Assembly: GCA_937926445.1 (NCBI GenBank)
Contig: CALBAK010000031.1
Span: 1-64,000 of the forward strand
From: an uncultured Alphaproteobacteria bacterium
GTDB taxonomy: Bacteria > Pseudomonadota > Alphaproteobacteria > Geminicoccales > Geminicoccaceae
DNA: 64,000 bases
Reading direction: 5' to 3'
Under the pieces are notes generated by a model. That model did no database searches. It had not been told where the DNA came from and saw only the letters and a list, made by a program, of their open reading frames with translations. The first letter of the stretch is position 1. Each line of letters begins with the position of its first letter. A program made the position numbers and the translations under genes. Below are positions 29,894 through 40,523 of the stretch, piece by piece.

Positions 29894-31194
29894 CCGCGCT
29901 CACGCCCCGCGAGATCGTCTCCGAGCTCGACCGCTTCATCGTCGGCCAGCAGGCGGCCAAGAAGGCGGTCGCGATCGCGCTCCGGAACCGCTGGCGTCGC
30001 CAGCAGCTAGAGGAGGGGCTGCGCGAGGAGGTCCTGCCCAAGAACATCCTCATGATCGGCCCCACGGGCTGCGGCAAGACCGAGATCGCCCGGCGGCTGG
30101 CACGGCTCGCCCAGGCGCCGTTCCTCAAGGTCGAGGCGACCAAGTTCACGGAGGTGGGCTATGTCGGCCGCGACGTCGAGAGCATCGTGCGCGATCTGGT
30201 CGAGGTCGCGATCAAGCAGGCCCGCGAGCGGATGCGCCGCGAGGTGGCGGCACTCGCCGAGCGCAACGCCGAGGAGCGGGTGCTCGATGCGCTCGTGGGC
30301 CCGGCCGCCGGCCCCGAAACGCGCGAGAAGTTCCGCCGCATGCTGCGCGAGGGAGCGCTCGCCGAGCGCGAGATCGAGATCGAGATCCAGGAGAGCACGG
30401 GCTTCCCGACCTTCGAGCTGCCAGGGATGCCGGGTGCTCAGATGGGTGTCGTCAATCTCGGCGAGATCCTCGGCAAGGCCTTCGGCGGCCGCACCCGCCG
30501 GCGCAAGATGAAGGTCGGCGAATCCTATGCCGTCCTGATGGCCGAGGAATCGGACAAACTCTTGGACCAGGACAAGGTCGTGCGCGAGGGGATCCAGGCG
30601 GCCGAGCAGTCCGGCATCGTCTTCATCGACGAGATCGACAAGATCACCGCGCGCGAGGGCCGGATCGGCGCCGACGTGAGCCGCGAGGGCGTGCAGCGCG
30701 ATCTGTTGCCGTTGGTCGAGGGCACCACGGTCACCACCAAGTACGGGCCGGTCAAGAGCGACCACGTGCTGTTCATCGCCTCGGGCGCCTTCCATCTGAG
30801 CAAGCCCTCCGACCTGTTGCCGGAACTGCAGGGCCGGCTGCCGATCCGGGTCGAGCTGCAGCCGCTCACCCGCGACGATCTGCGCCGCATCCTGGTCGAG
30901 CCGGAGGCGAGCCTCGTGCGCCAGTACGTGGCGCTGCTCGCCACCGAGGGCGTGACCCTCGAGTTCAGCCCCGAAGCGCTCGACGAGATCGCCACGCTCG
31001 CCCACGAGATCAACCAGCGGGTCGAAAACATCGGCGCCCGGAGGCTGCAGACGGTCATGGAGCGGCTGGTCGAGGACATCAGCTTCACCGCTTCCGACCG
31101 CTCCGGCGAGCGGATCGTGATCGACCGCGAGACCGTCCGTCGCCAGGTGGGCGATCTCGTGGCCGGTGCCGATCTCGCCAAGTTCATCCTCTGA
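29890..31194 (+). CDS. hslU: HslU, ATPase subunit of the HslVU protease
   Basis: 434 residues from the GTG at 29890, beginning [20 protein letters not shown]. Walker [14 protein letters not shown], pore motif GYVGRDVES, a shortened intermediate domain (about 105-200), Walker [11 protein letters not shown], and sensor II in [20 protein letters not shown]. It ends GADLAKFIL, the C-terminal tail that activates HslV. An AAA+ unfoldase of the heat-shock regulon. Confidence 0.98.
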   Translation: MTALTPREIVSELDRFIVGQQAAKKAVAIALRNRWRRQQLEEGLREEVLPKNILMIGPTGCGKTEIARRLARLAQAPFLKVEATKFTEVGYVGRDVESIVRDLVEVAIKQARERMRREVAALAERNAEERVLDALVGPAAGPETREKFRRMLREGALAEREIEIEIQESTGFPTFELPGMPGAQMGVVNLGEILGKAFGGRTRRRKMKVGESYAVLMAEESDKLLDQDKVVREGIQAAEQSGIVFIDEIDKITAREGRIGADVSREGVQRDLLPLVEGTTVTTKYGPVKSDHVLFIASGAFHLSKPSDLLPELQGRLPIRVELQPLTRDDLRRILVEPEASLVRQYVALLATEGVTLEFSPEALDEIATLAHEINQRVENIGARRLQTVMERLVEDISFTASDRSGERIVIDRETVRRQVGDLVAGADLAKFIL

Positions 31195-31226
31195 GATCGA
31201 TACCCGGCTCTGAGATCGATACCCGG
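31189..31226 (+). repeat. Perfect 19-bp tandem duplication at the hslU stop
   Basis: The unit CTCTGAGATCGATACCCGG occurs at 31189-31207 and again, head to tail, at 31208-31226. The first copy holds the hslU stop codon TGA, so the second supplies a duplicate stop outside the gene. Origin by slippage is likely. Confidence 0.9.
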
Positions 31227-31258
31227 GCGCGCGGCTTGCCGCTCGGCGCCCGCGCGCC
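31226..31258 (+). terminator. GC-rich inverted repeat after hslU, possible terminator
   Basis: GGCGCGCGG (31226-31234) pairs with CCGCGCGCC (31250-31258) across a 15-base loop. Only two T follow, so it is a weak intrinsic terminator at best. It may separate hslVU from thrC or only slow polymerase. Confidence 0.35.
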
Positions 31259-31289
31259 TTATGAGGCGCCACCGCAGCGGAAGATGCGA

Positions 31290-32699
31290 ATGACCTTCTA
31301 CGTCAGCACGCGCGGCCGCGCGGGGCGGCGCTCCTTCGAGGAGGTGTTGCTCGCCGGTCTCGCCGAGGACGGCGGCCTTTTCCTGCCCGAGCACTGGCCG
31401 CGGCTCTCCGGGGCCCGGCTGCGGGCGCTCGACGGGGCCGACTATCCGACGACCGCGGCGGCGGTCCTCGCCCCCTTCACCGAGGGCTGCTTCGCCGAAG
31501 CGGAGCTCCTCGCGATGGCGCGCGAGGCCTATGCGGGCTTCGCCCACCCGGCCGTGGCGCCCTTGCGCCAACTCGATCCCAGCCTCTGGCTGCTCGAGCT
31601 CTTCTTCGGCCCGACTCTGGCCTTCAAGGACTTCGCGCTCCAGCTCCTCGCGCGGATGTTCGAGCGTGTGCTCGCGCGCCGCGGCGAGACGATCACGATC
31701 CTCGGGGCGACTTCGGGGGATACCGGCTCGGCCGCGATCGCCGCGATCGCCGGGCGGGCGCGGATGCGGATCGTGATCCTGCACCCTGCGGGCCGGGTCT
31801 CCGAGGTCCAGCGCCGGCAGATGACGACGGTTCTGGCCGACAATGTCGCGAACCTCGCGATCGAGGGGACCTTCGACGACTGCCAGGACATCGTGAAGGC
31901 GCTCTTCAACGACCCGGTCTTCCGCGCCGAACAGCGGCTCGCCGCGATCAACTCGATCAACTGGGTACGGATCGCGGCCCAGGCGGCCTACTACGTCTAC
32001 GCCGCACTCCGCCTGGGTGGCCTCGAGCGGCCCGTGGGTTTCTGCGTGCCGACCGGCAATTTCGGCGACGTCTATGCGGGCCATGTCGCGCGTCGCACGG
32101 GCCTGCCGGTCGATCGGTTGATCGTCGCCACCAACGCCAACGACATCTTGGCCCGCTTCCTCGCGAGCGGCACGTACGAGGCCGGCACGGTCAGGCCGAC
32201 CTCGAGCCCGTCGATGGACATCCAGGTGGCCTCGAACTTCGAGCGGCTCTTGTTCGAGCTGCTCGACGGCGACGGCGAGGCGGTCGCCGGGCTCATGGCG
32301 CGCTTTTCCCGCGAGCGGCGCTTCACCCTTCCCCCCGAGCGGCACGCCCGGGCGCGCTCGCTCTTCGAAGGGGGTGCGGCCGACGAAGCGGCGACCGCGG
32401 CCGCGATCGCCCGCTGGCACGCCGGCACGGGCGGCTCGCTCCTGCTCGACCCGCACACCGGCGTCGGGGCGGCGGTGGCCGAACGGCTGCGCGGCGGCTC
32501 GCGGGCCCCGCTCGTCCTGCTCGCGACCGCGCATCCCGCCAAGTTCCCCGAGGCGGTCGAGGCCGCGACCGGTGTGCGGCCGGCTCTGCCCGCGCATCTG
32601 GCCGATCTGTTCGGGCGGCCCGAGCGGTTCTCCGTCCTGCCGGCCCAACCGGCCGCGGTCGCCGACTTCGTCCGCCGTCTGCCGCCAGTGCCGTCGTGA
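31290..32699 (+). CDS. thrC: Threonine synthase
   Basis: 469 residues from ATG 31290 (ATG 31284 is also possible; GGAAG lies just upstream). A PLP enzyme that converts O-phosphohomoserine to threonine. YVSTRGRAGRRSFEEVLLAGLAEDGGLFLP is the family N-terminus, PLP-binding Lys lies in TLAFKDFALQ, and GATSGDTGSAAI, FDDCQDIVK, VPTGNFGDVYAG and SSPSMDIQVASNFERLLFE follow. This is the class found in alphaproteobacteria and yeast. Its stop overlaps the peptidase start (GTGA). Confidence 0.96.
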   Translation: MTFYVSTRGRAGRRSFEEVLLAGLAEDGGLFLPEHWPRLSGARLRALDGADYPTTAAAVLAPFTEGCFAEAELLAMAREAYAGFAHPAVAPLRQLDPSLWLLELFFGPTLAFKDFALQLLARMFERVLARRGETITILGATSGDTGSAAIAAIAGRARMRIVILHPAGRVSEVQRRQMTTVLADNVANLAIEGTFDDCQDIVKALFNDPVFRAEQRLAAINSINWVRIAAQAAYYVYAALRLGGLERPVGFCVPTGNFGDVYAGHVARRTGLPVDRLIVATNANDILARFLASGTYEAGTVRPTSSPSMDIQVASNFERLLFELLDGDGEAVAGLMARFSRERRFTLPPERHARARSLFEGGAADEAATAAAIARWHAGTGGSLLLDPHTGVGAAVAERLRGGSRAPLVLLATAHPAKFPEAVEAATGVRPALPAHLADLFGRPERFSVLPAQPAAVADFVRRLPPVPS

Positions 32700-33961
32700 G
32701 CGAGGCGATTCGGCTCGACCGGCTCGTCAACGGCTTCCGGGTTCTCAGCCAGCGTCTGCCGGGGGTGCGCAGCGCGGCGGTCGGGGTGTGGATCGACGCC
32801 GGTACGCGGCACGAGTCGGCCGAGGTCAACGGGGTGGCGCATCTGCTCGAGCACATGGCCTTCAAGGGCACGCGGACCCGCACGGCTCGCGACATCGCCT
32901 GTGCGATCGAGGCCGTGGGCGGCTCCTTGAATGCCTGGACCTCGCGCGAGCACACGGCTTTCCACGCCCGGGTCCTGGCCGAGGACGTGCCGCTCGCGGT
33001 CGAGCTTCTGGCCGACATCCTGAACGAACCCCTGCTCGACGAAGCCGAGCTCGCCAAGGAGCGCGAGGTCGTGCTGCAGGAGATCGGCCAGGTCGAGGAC
33101 ACGCCGGACGATCTCGTACTCGATCTCCTCCAGGAGCAGGCATTTCCCGACCAGGCGCTCGGCCGCTCGATCCTGGGCCCGGCCGAACTCGTGGCGGGCA
33201 TGCCGAGATCGGCGCTCGCCGACTTCATGGCGACCCACTACCGGCCCGAGCGCATGCTGCTGGTGGGCGCCGGTGCGGTCGAGCACGAGGCGCTGCTCGC
33301 ACTCGCCGAACGCTGGTTCGGCGAGCGGACGCCCGGGCCCGCCCGGCCGCTCGAGCCGGCCCGCTATCGGGGCGGGGTGCGGCTCGAGGGACGCGAGCTC
33401 GAGCAGGTCCATCTCTGCCTCGGCGTTCAGGGGGTCTCGAACCACGACCCCGATTTCTGGGCGGTCCAGGTGCTGGCCTGCGCGCTCGGCGGCGGCATGT
33501 CCTCGCGGCTGTTCCAGGAAGCGCGAGAGAACCGGGGCCTCTGCTACGCGATCGACGCGGTCGCGGCCTCGTATGCCGACACGGGCCTCCTATCGATCTA
33601 CGCCGGCACGGGCGCCGAGCAGGTCGGGAACCTCCTCGAGGTGGTGGCGAACGAGGTCCGCGGCCTCGTGCGCGAGCCCGATCCGGCCGAGATCGCCCGC
33701 GCCAAGGCGCAGCTCAGGGCCGGCCTCTTGATGGCGCTGGAAAGCTGCGCCGCGGTGGCCGACGGCATCGCCCGTCAGCTCCTGATCTACGGCCGACCGA
33801 TCCCGGTCGAGGAGACGCTCGCCCGGATCGAGGCGGTCGACCTCGAGGCGGTGCGGCGGGCGGGGACGCGGCTGTTCGGGGCGGGGGGCGCCACCACCGC
33901 GGTGGCGATCGGCGAGCTCGAAACGCTTCCCGTACCCGAGCTCGGCCGGGTCGCGGGCTGA
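32696..33961 (+). CDS. M16-family zinc peptidase (processing-peptidase-like)
   Basis: 421 residues. Inverted zinc motif HLLEH (near residue 49) plus the downstream Glu in ELAKEREVVLQEIGQ, then NRGLCYAIDAVAASYADTGLLSIYAGT, the Gly-rich and R/Y-containing C-terminal block of the family. Related to mitochondrial processing peptidase beta. It starts with GTG overlapping the thrC stop; this thrC-M16 order is common in alphaproteobacteria. Substrates are unknown. Confidence 0.93.
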   Translation: MSEAIRLDRLVNGFRVLSQRLPGVRSAAVGVWIDAGTRHESAEVNGVAHLLEHMAFKGTRTRTARDIACAIEAVGGSLNAWTSREHTAFHARVLAEDVPLAVELLADILNEPLLDEAELAKEREVVLQEIGQVEDTPDDLVLDLLQEQAFPDQALGRSILGPAELVAGMPRSALADFMATHYRPERMLLVGAGAVEHEALLALAERWFGERTPGPARPLEPARYRGGVRLEGRELEQVHLCLGVQGVSNHDPDFWAVQVLACALGGGMSSRLFQEARENRGLCYAIDAVAASYADTGLLSIYAGTGAEQVGNLLEVVANEVRGLVREPDPAEIARAKAQLRAGLLMALESCAAVADGIARQLLIYGRPIPVEETLARIEAVDLEAVRRAGTRLFGAGGATTAVAIGELETLPVPELGRVAG

Positions 33962-34041
33962 GCCGGCGCGTCCGCCGAGGCGAAGGGGCCCGCCGCGAGG
34001 GCGCGCTTGTCGGGGCGAGCCCGGGCGCGTAGGCCCCTGCC

Positions 34042-35697
34042 ATGACGGTCTCGACGGTGCACGGCGAGGGCGGCGGGGCGAGCATCTTCGAGCCCCTGCG
34101 CCTGCCGCGCTTTCGCGCGCTCTGGCTCGCGACGCTGGTCTCCAACCTCGGCTGGCTGATCCAGAGCGTGGGGGCGGCCTGGCTCATGACCGCGCTCGTC
34201 GGCACCGCCGATATGGTGGCCCTCGTCCAGGCCGCGGTTCAGGCGCCGATCCTCTGCTTTTCGATCCTGGCCGGGGCGGCGGCCGATCTCGTCGACCGCC
34301 GGCGGGTGCTGCTCGCGGCCCAGCTTTTGATGCTCGTGGTCTCGCTCCTGCTCGCGCTGTCGACCGCGCTCGATACGATCGGCCCTTGGTCGCTGCTTTT
34401 CCTCACCTTCCTCCTGGGCTCCGGGGCGGCGCTTCAGGGCCCGGCCTTCCAGGCCGTGGTCCGCGAGGTCGTGCCGATCGGGGCGCTCGGAGCGGCGGTA
34501 GTCCTGAACGGCGTTTCGTTCAACGCAGCCCGCGCTTTCGGCCCGGCACTCGGGGGTGCCGTCGTCGCCTGGGCCGGGGCTCAGGCGGCCTTCCTTTTGA
34601 ACGCCGTCTCTTATCTGCCGCTCGTGGTGGCTCTCACCTTTTGGAAGCGACCGACCGAGGTCGACGATCTGCCGCGCGAGCGGGTGGCGGGTGCGGTTCT
34701 CGGAGCGTTCCGCTACGCCGCCGAGACCCCGGCGATCCGGGCCGTCCTGGTCCGCTCCGCCCTCTTCGCCTTCGCCGCCGCGGCCGCCCTGCCGCTCCTG
34801 CCGCTCGTGGCGCGCGACCGGCTCGCGGGCGGTGCCGCCGAGTACGGCATGCTGTTGGGCCTGTTCGGGCTCGGGGCCATGGCGAGCGGCTTTCTCGTCC
34901 ATGCGGTGCGCGAGCGTTACGGGGCCGAGCCCGTGAGCCGGGCGCTGGCACTCCTGTTCGCCGCCGGGCTGCTGGCGCTCGCCTTCGGTCCCGGCTGGCC
35001 GACGATCGGCCTCGGGCTGCTCGCCTGCGGTGCCGCCTGGATCGGCTCCTTCGCCGGCTTCAACATCGCCGTGCAGACGAGTTCGGCCTTCTGGGTGCAG
35101 GCGCGGACCTTCGCCCTCTACCAGACGGTGATGTTCGGCGCGATGGCACTCGGCTCCTGGTGCTGGGGCGTCGTGGCGGCTGGTGCCGGGGTCCCGACGG
35201 CGCTCGCGATCGCCGCGGTCGTGCTGGCGCTGCAGCCGCTCGTGGCCCGCCTTCGACCTCTGCCGTCGGCGAGCGGGCGCGATCTCGGGCCCGCCCGACG
35301 GGTGCCGGAGCCCGCGCCGGCGCTCGCCTTCGACCCCGAGGAGGGGCCGGTGCTCGTGCAGACGGAGTACCGGGTTCGGCCGGAGGACGCCGCCGCCTTC
35401 GTCGCGGCGATGGACGAGCTCGGGCACATCCGGAAGCGCAACGGCGCGCTGCGCTGGCGCCTGTTCCAGGACACCGACGACCCGGAGCACTGGGTCGAGA
35501 CCTATGTCGTGGCCGACTGGGTGGAGCATCGCCGGCTCGCCCGGAGGACCACCGAGGCCGACCGGGCGGTCGAGCGCCGGATCGCGGCCTTCGACCGGAA
35601 GGGTGCGCCGCTCGTCCGCCGCCTCGTGGCCCGCCGGCGCGACGCGCGTTTCGCGCTCGACGCGAGCGAGCGGGCGGGGGCGGAGGGCCGGGGCTAG
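34042..35697 (+). CDS. MFS exporter with C-terminal soluble domain
   Basis: 551 residues. About 12 membrane helices occupy residues 20-405, beginning EPLRLPRFRALWLATLVSNLGWLIQSVGAAW with GAAADLVDRRRVLL in the loop 2-3 position, as in the MFS_3 (EntS-like) group. A soluble tail (about 425-540, VQTEYRVRPEDAAAFVAAMDELG and RWRLFQDTDDPEHWVETYVVADW) resembles the ferredoxin-like domain often fused in this group. The substrate is unknown. It converges on the small partner gene; both stop codons are taken from one CTAG (35694-35697). Confidence 0.88.
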   Translation: MTVSTVHGEGGGASIFEPLRLPRFRALWLATLVSNLGWLIQSVGAAWLMTALVGTADMVALVQAAVQAPILCFSILAGAAADLVDRRRVLLAAQLLMLVVSLLLALSTALDTIGPWSLLFLTFLLGSGAALQGPAFQAVVREVVPIGALGAAVVLNGVSFNAARAFGPALGGAVVAWAGAQAAFLLNAVSYLPLVVALTFWKRPTEVDDLPRERVAGAVLGAFRYAAETPAIRAVLVRSALFAFAAAAALPLLPLVARDRLAGGAAEYGMLLGLFGLGAMASGFLVHAVRERYGAEPVSRALALLFAAGLLALAFGPGWPTIGLGLLACGAAWIGSFAGFNIAVQTSSAFWVQARTFALYQTVMFGAMALGSWCWGVVAAGAGVPTALAIAAVVLALQPLVARLRPLPSASGRDLGPARRVPEPAPALAFDPEEGPVLVQTEYRVRPEDAAAFVAAMDELGHIRKRNGALRWRLFQDTDDPEHWVETYVVADWVEHRRLARRTTEADRAVERRIAAFDRKGAPLVRRLVARRRDARFALDASERAGAEGRG

Positions 35698-36317
35698 GGC
35701 GGGAACCAGCGCCGCAGCGCGCTGCGCAGGCGGGTGAAGGCCGGGTCCTTGCACCGTGTGAGGTCGACCGAGGCGGCGAAGCGGCGGAACTGGGCCGAGG
35801 AAGCGGGTATCCGCAGACGATCCCGCAGGCGCGCGAGCCGTGCTTTCGGGTCGTTGCCCGAGAGCCTTCTCAACTCCTCGATCGTGGCCTCGAGTGTCGA
35901 ACGCGCACCCGACGCGAGTTCGGTCTCGAACGTCCGCCGAAGCGCCTTCGCGTCGGACCAGAACCAGATCTCGAGTTCGGGTTCGATCGCGATCACCGCG
36001 AAGCGGCCGTCGTCCCACCCGTTGTGCTTGAGATTGTCGGCTATCCCCCGTTCGATCCCGGCTCTGCCCGGAGCTCCGTCCCACGCGCAATCCAGGAGGA
36101 CCACGAGATGGTCGTGGGTTCGAAGATAGGGCCGAGCGAGTTCGTGGGCTCGTTTGAAAAGACCGGGATCTTTCTGCCCCGGCGGCACCACGAGGTCCCG
36201 ATCCTCGATGCCGACGGGACGACAACCGAACGAGCGGGCCCAATCGTCCCGGCCGAAGAGGCCGAGAAGGGCCTCCTTCATGTCCTTGTCGGCCAGGATG
36301 AAGAGCAGCGGTCTCAA
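35694..36317 (-). CDS. Small TOPRIM-like partner of the adjacent AAA ATPase
   Basis: 207 residues from the TTG at 36317, which overlaps the ATPase stop (TTGA). Possible metal-binding elements are RPLLFILADKDMKEAL at the start, LVVLLDCAWDGAPG (about 80-93, a DxxxD pattern) and IAIEPELEIWFWSD (about 115-128). I recall this pattern from small proteins encoded beside AAA ATPases in defence loci, such as MAD4 beside MAD3 in the methylation-associated system, and more loosely the DUF4435/TOPRIM partner in PARIS. That assignment is memory, not a search. Probable role: nuclease or effector controlled by the ATPase. Confidence 0.72.
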   Translation of the reverse strand: MRPLLFILADKDMKEALLGLFGRDDWARSFGCRPVGIEDRDLVVPPGQKDPGLFKRAHELARPYLRTHDHLVVLLDCAWDGAPGRAGIERGIADNLKHNGWDDGRFAVIAIEPELEIWFWSDAKALRRTFETELASGARSTLEATIEELRRLSGNDPKARLARLRDRLRIPASSAQFRRFAASVDLTRCKDPAFTRLRSALRRWFPP

Positions 36318-37576
36318 CCGAGGACGCCGCTCGCGAAGAGGAGCGAGAGATCGACGTCCTCGCGCCATTCGCGCAGTCTCGGATGTCGATCGCCGCGCAC
36401 GATGTCGACCGCGCCGGTCGCGTCCTTGCCGAAACAGAGCAGGTCGCGAGGTTCCACAAGTCCCAAGACGACGGGTGAGTGAGAGGCGCACAGGACCTGG
36501 GCCGAATAGATGCTTCTCAGGGACTGGAGGACGGGCTCGACTGCCTGCGGGTGTAGCCCGTTCTCCGGTTCCTCGATCAGGACGAGGGACGCGGGCAGGG
36601 GGGCGTAGGCCAGGAACGTCAGAGCCAGGAGCCGCAAGGTGCCGTCCGAAACCGACCATGCCGGTACCGAAAGGCCGCCCCGATAGCGCACGAGGAGATA
36701 GCGGGAGCGATCCTCCTCGCGCTCCCGGGTTTCGATGGCTTCGATGTCGGGAAGTGCGGTTCGAACGTGATCCTGCCAGGCTTCGAGCTTCTCCGGTGCG
36801 TCCCGCGCGACCCGCTCGATCATCCACGGCAGATTGGAGCCGTCCGGGGCCAACGCGGCGGCGAGACCCGCAGGGGCTGGTCTCCGCATGGCGTGCGCAT
36901 TCAGCGAAACGACGAAGATCCGCTCGGCCAACAGCCTCTTGGCGAAGAGCGCGGAGGGGAAGTTGCCTTCGTCCTCGGGCAAGCCCGCGAGGGTGCTGCG
37001 CAGCGAGCCGAGTTTGAAGGGCGTGACCCATCGCTTGGTTTCGCTCGTGAAGCGGTCGGTCTTGCTCGTTTTCTCGACGACCTTTTTCCAATCCTCGGGA
37101 ATCTTCGAACGGGGTTCGTGAACGACGTTCTCGATGTCTGCCAAGGGCAGAGGAAACTGATCGCGAACGCGATCTTCGGGCTCGCCCGGAGGTCCCTTCA
37201 GCGCGAAAAAAGTCTCGAGCGCGATGCTGACTTCCGGGCCCGACGCGATCGCCAGCTCGTACCGACCGGCCTTGTGAGCCGAACGGTTTGCCACATCGTC
37301 GGGCAGCTCGAACTCGAGCGCGATCTCGATCCGCGCGCCGCGTTTCTGCCAGGTGAGTTCGCGGGGGTCGGCGCATCGTGGGCCGATCCCCAGCCGCGGG
37401 TCACCGAAGAACGCGCGCGGCACGTCGGCGACCAGAACGTCGCGCACGAAAGCCAGCGCGTCGAAGAAGGTGCTCTTGCCGCTGGCGTTGGGGCCGATCA
37501 GCAGATGGAAGCGATCGAGCTGGACATCGACCGCGCGCAGGGCCCGATAGTTGCGGATCTGGACCCGCCGGATCAT
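36314..37576 (-). CDS. OLD/ABC-type AAA ATPase, likely sensor of a two-gene defence module
   Basis: 420 residues. RRVQIRNYRALRAVDVQLDRF leads into Walker A GPNASGKST (28-36). A long insert (about 100-270) is followed by the signature SDGTLRLLALTF, Walker B LVLIEEPENGLHP and the H-loop CASHSPVVLG. This is the AAA_21/RecF-like arrangement of OLD and PARIS AriA ATPases. There is no TOPRIM domain on this chain; the partner gene downstream may supply one. It starts 4 bases after purA ends, on the same strand. A/T-rich tracts (for example at 37070-37100 and 37200-37220) suggest acquisition from elsewhere. Confidence 0.85.
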   Translation of the reverse strand: MIRRVQIRNYRALRAVDVQLDRFHLLIGPNASGKSTFFDALAFVRDVLVADVPRAFFGDPRLGIGPRCADPRELTWQKRGARIEIALEFELPDDVANRSAHKAGRYELAIASGPEVSIALETFFALKGPPGEPEDRVRDQFPLPLADIENVVHEPRSKIPEDWKKVVEKTSKTDRFTSETKRWVTPFKLGSLRSTLAGLPEDEGNFPSALFAKRLLAERIFVVSLNAHAMRRPAPAGLAAALAPDGSNLPWMIERVARDAPEKLEAWQDHVRTALPDIEAIETREREEDRSRYLLVRYRGGLSVPAWSVSDGTLRLLALTFLAYAPLPASLVLIEEPENGLHPQAVEPVLQSLRSIYSAQVLCASHSPVVLGLVEPRDLLCFGKDATGAVDIVRGDRHPRLREWREDVDLSLLFASGVLG

Positions 37577-37580
37577 CGCC

Positions 37581-38885
<1,305 letters not shown>

Positions 38886-38963
38886 GGCGTTCCTCCCGCC
38901 CGCTCGAGCGCAGCCGCGGGCTTCTAACCAGCGGGCGCGGGCGAGGCCAGAGCCCCGCGGCGG

Positions 38964-40478
38964 TCAGACCGTGTCGGTCGCGACGGTCGGCTCCGTGCGG
39001 CGCAGCCGGCGGGCGAAGACGATCGCGAGCGGGGCGAGCCAGACGGCGATCGTGATCGCCCCGAGCGCACCGGCGAGCGGCCGCTCGAAGAAGGCCAGGA
39101 ACGAGCCGTCGGACTTCATCATCGAGGTCAGGAAGTTCTCCTGGACCATCGGGCCGAGGACGAGGCCCAGGACGAGCGGGGCGACCGGGATGCCGTTCTC
39201 CTCCATGAGCCAGCCGAGCAGGCCCATGACCAACATGACCCAGACCGAGAACATGGTGTTGGTCATCGCGAAGGCACCGACGATGCAGAACAAGAGGATG
39301 ATCGGCATCAACACTTCGCGCGGGATCGCGAGCAGCCGCCGGGCGAGACGGATCGCGAGGAGCCCCAACGGGACCAGGAGGAGGTTGGCGAGAAAGAACG
39401 CGAAGAAGACGGCGTAGACGAGCTCGGGCTGGTGGAGGAAGACGGCCGGGCCGGGCGTGAGCCCCTTCATGAACAACACGCCGATGACGATCGCGGTGAT
39501 CGAATCGCCGGGGATGCCGAACACGGTCGCCGGCACATAGGCCGCGGCCAGGCTCGCATTGTTGGCGGCCGCCCCGCCGGCGATCGCTCCGGCGTCGCCG
39601 TCCGGATCGGGCCGGCGGGCGGTGCGGCGGCGGGCCATCGCGAAGGCGATCCAGGCGGCGATGTCGGCCCCCGCCCCTGGCAGCGCGCCGATTGCCACCC
39701 CCAGGGCCTTGCCGCGTGCCACAGCGAGGCGCTGGCGCCAGAGAAGCGGGAGCACACCGCAGAACACGTTGCCGATGCGTCCATCGCTCTCGAGCCGCAA
39801 CCGCTCGGCGGTGGCGGCGAAGCGGAGGATCTCGGCGAGCGCGAACATGCCGATCAGGACCGGCACGAGGCCGAGCCCGCCCACCAGATCGACATTGTCG
39901 AAGGTGAAGCGGGTGACGCCCGTCACCGGGTCGAGCCCGACGGTAGAGAACAGGAGGCCGAGGAGGAGCGCGATCGCCCCTTTGACGGGCTTCGGTCCGG
40001 CTACGAAGGCAGCGCAGGAGAGACCGAGACAGGCGAGCCAGAAATATTCGAAGGTCGAAAAGCCGAGGGCCACCTCGGCGAGCGCCGGGGCGGCGAGGGT
40101 GAGCACGAGCGCTCCGAAGAGCCCGCCCACGGCCGAGGCCAGAAGACAGGTGCCGAGCCCGAGCTCGACCCGACCCTCGCGGGTGAGCCGATAGAGTGCG
40201 TCGGCATAGGCCGCAGAGGCCGGCGTGCCCGGCATGCGCAGGAGGGCGGAAGGGATGTCGCCCGCGAAGATCGCCATGGCGGAAGCGGTGATCATCGCCG
40301 CGATCGCCGGCACGGGCTCCATGTAGAAGGTCAAGGGCACGAGCAGGGCCGTGGCCATGGTCGCGGTGAGACCCGGCACGGCCCCCACGAACAAGCCGAA
40401 CAGGCCCGCGGTCACCATCACCGCGAGGGTCTGGGGGGCGAACAGGATGGCGAGTGCGCCCGCGATCACCTCGGCCAA
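38964..40478 (-). CDS. tctA: TctA, large permease of a tripartite tricarboxylate transporter
   Basis: 504 residues, about 11-12 helices. The first conserved block is GLFVGAVPGLTATMATALLVPLTFYMEPVPAIAAM, with later GALPGAGADIAAWIAFAMARR and the NNASLAAAYVPATVFGIPGDSITAIVIGVL block that resembles the substrate-site region of the family. It works with TctB and the periplasmic TctC upstream. TTG start at 40478. Substrate probably a carboxylate, not determined. Confidence 0.95.
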   Translation of the reverse strand: MAEVIAGALAILFAPQTLAVMVTAGLFGLFVGAVPGLTATMATALLVPLTFYMEPVPAIAAMITASAMAIFAGDIPSALLRMPGTPASAAYADALYRLTREGRVELGLGTCLLASAVGGLFGALVLTLAAPALAEVALGFSTFEYFWLACLGLSCAAFVAGPKPVKGAIALLLGLLFSTVGLDPVTGVTRFTFDNVDLVGGLGLVPVLIGMFALAEILRFAATAERLRLESDGRIGNVFCGVLPLLWRQRLAVARGKALGVAIGALPGAGADIAAWIAFAMARRRTARRPDPDGDAGAIAGGAAANNASLAAAYVPATVFGIPGDSITAIVIGVLFMKGLTPGPAVFLHQPELVYAVFFAFFLANLLLVPLGLLAIRLARRLLAIPREVLMPIILLFCIVGAFAMTNTMFSVWVMLVMGLLGWLMEENGIPVAPLVLGLVLGPMVQENFLTSMMKSDGSFLAFFERPLAGALGAITIAVWLAPLAIVFARRLRRTEPTVATDTV

Positions 40479-40523
40479 GGCCGACCTCCCCGGGCAGCGT
40501 CGGATCTCATGCGGCTCGCTCGT

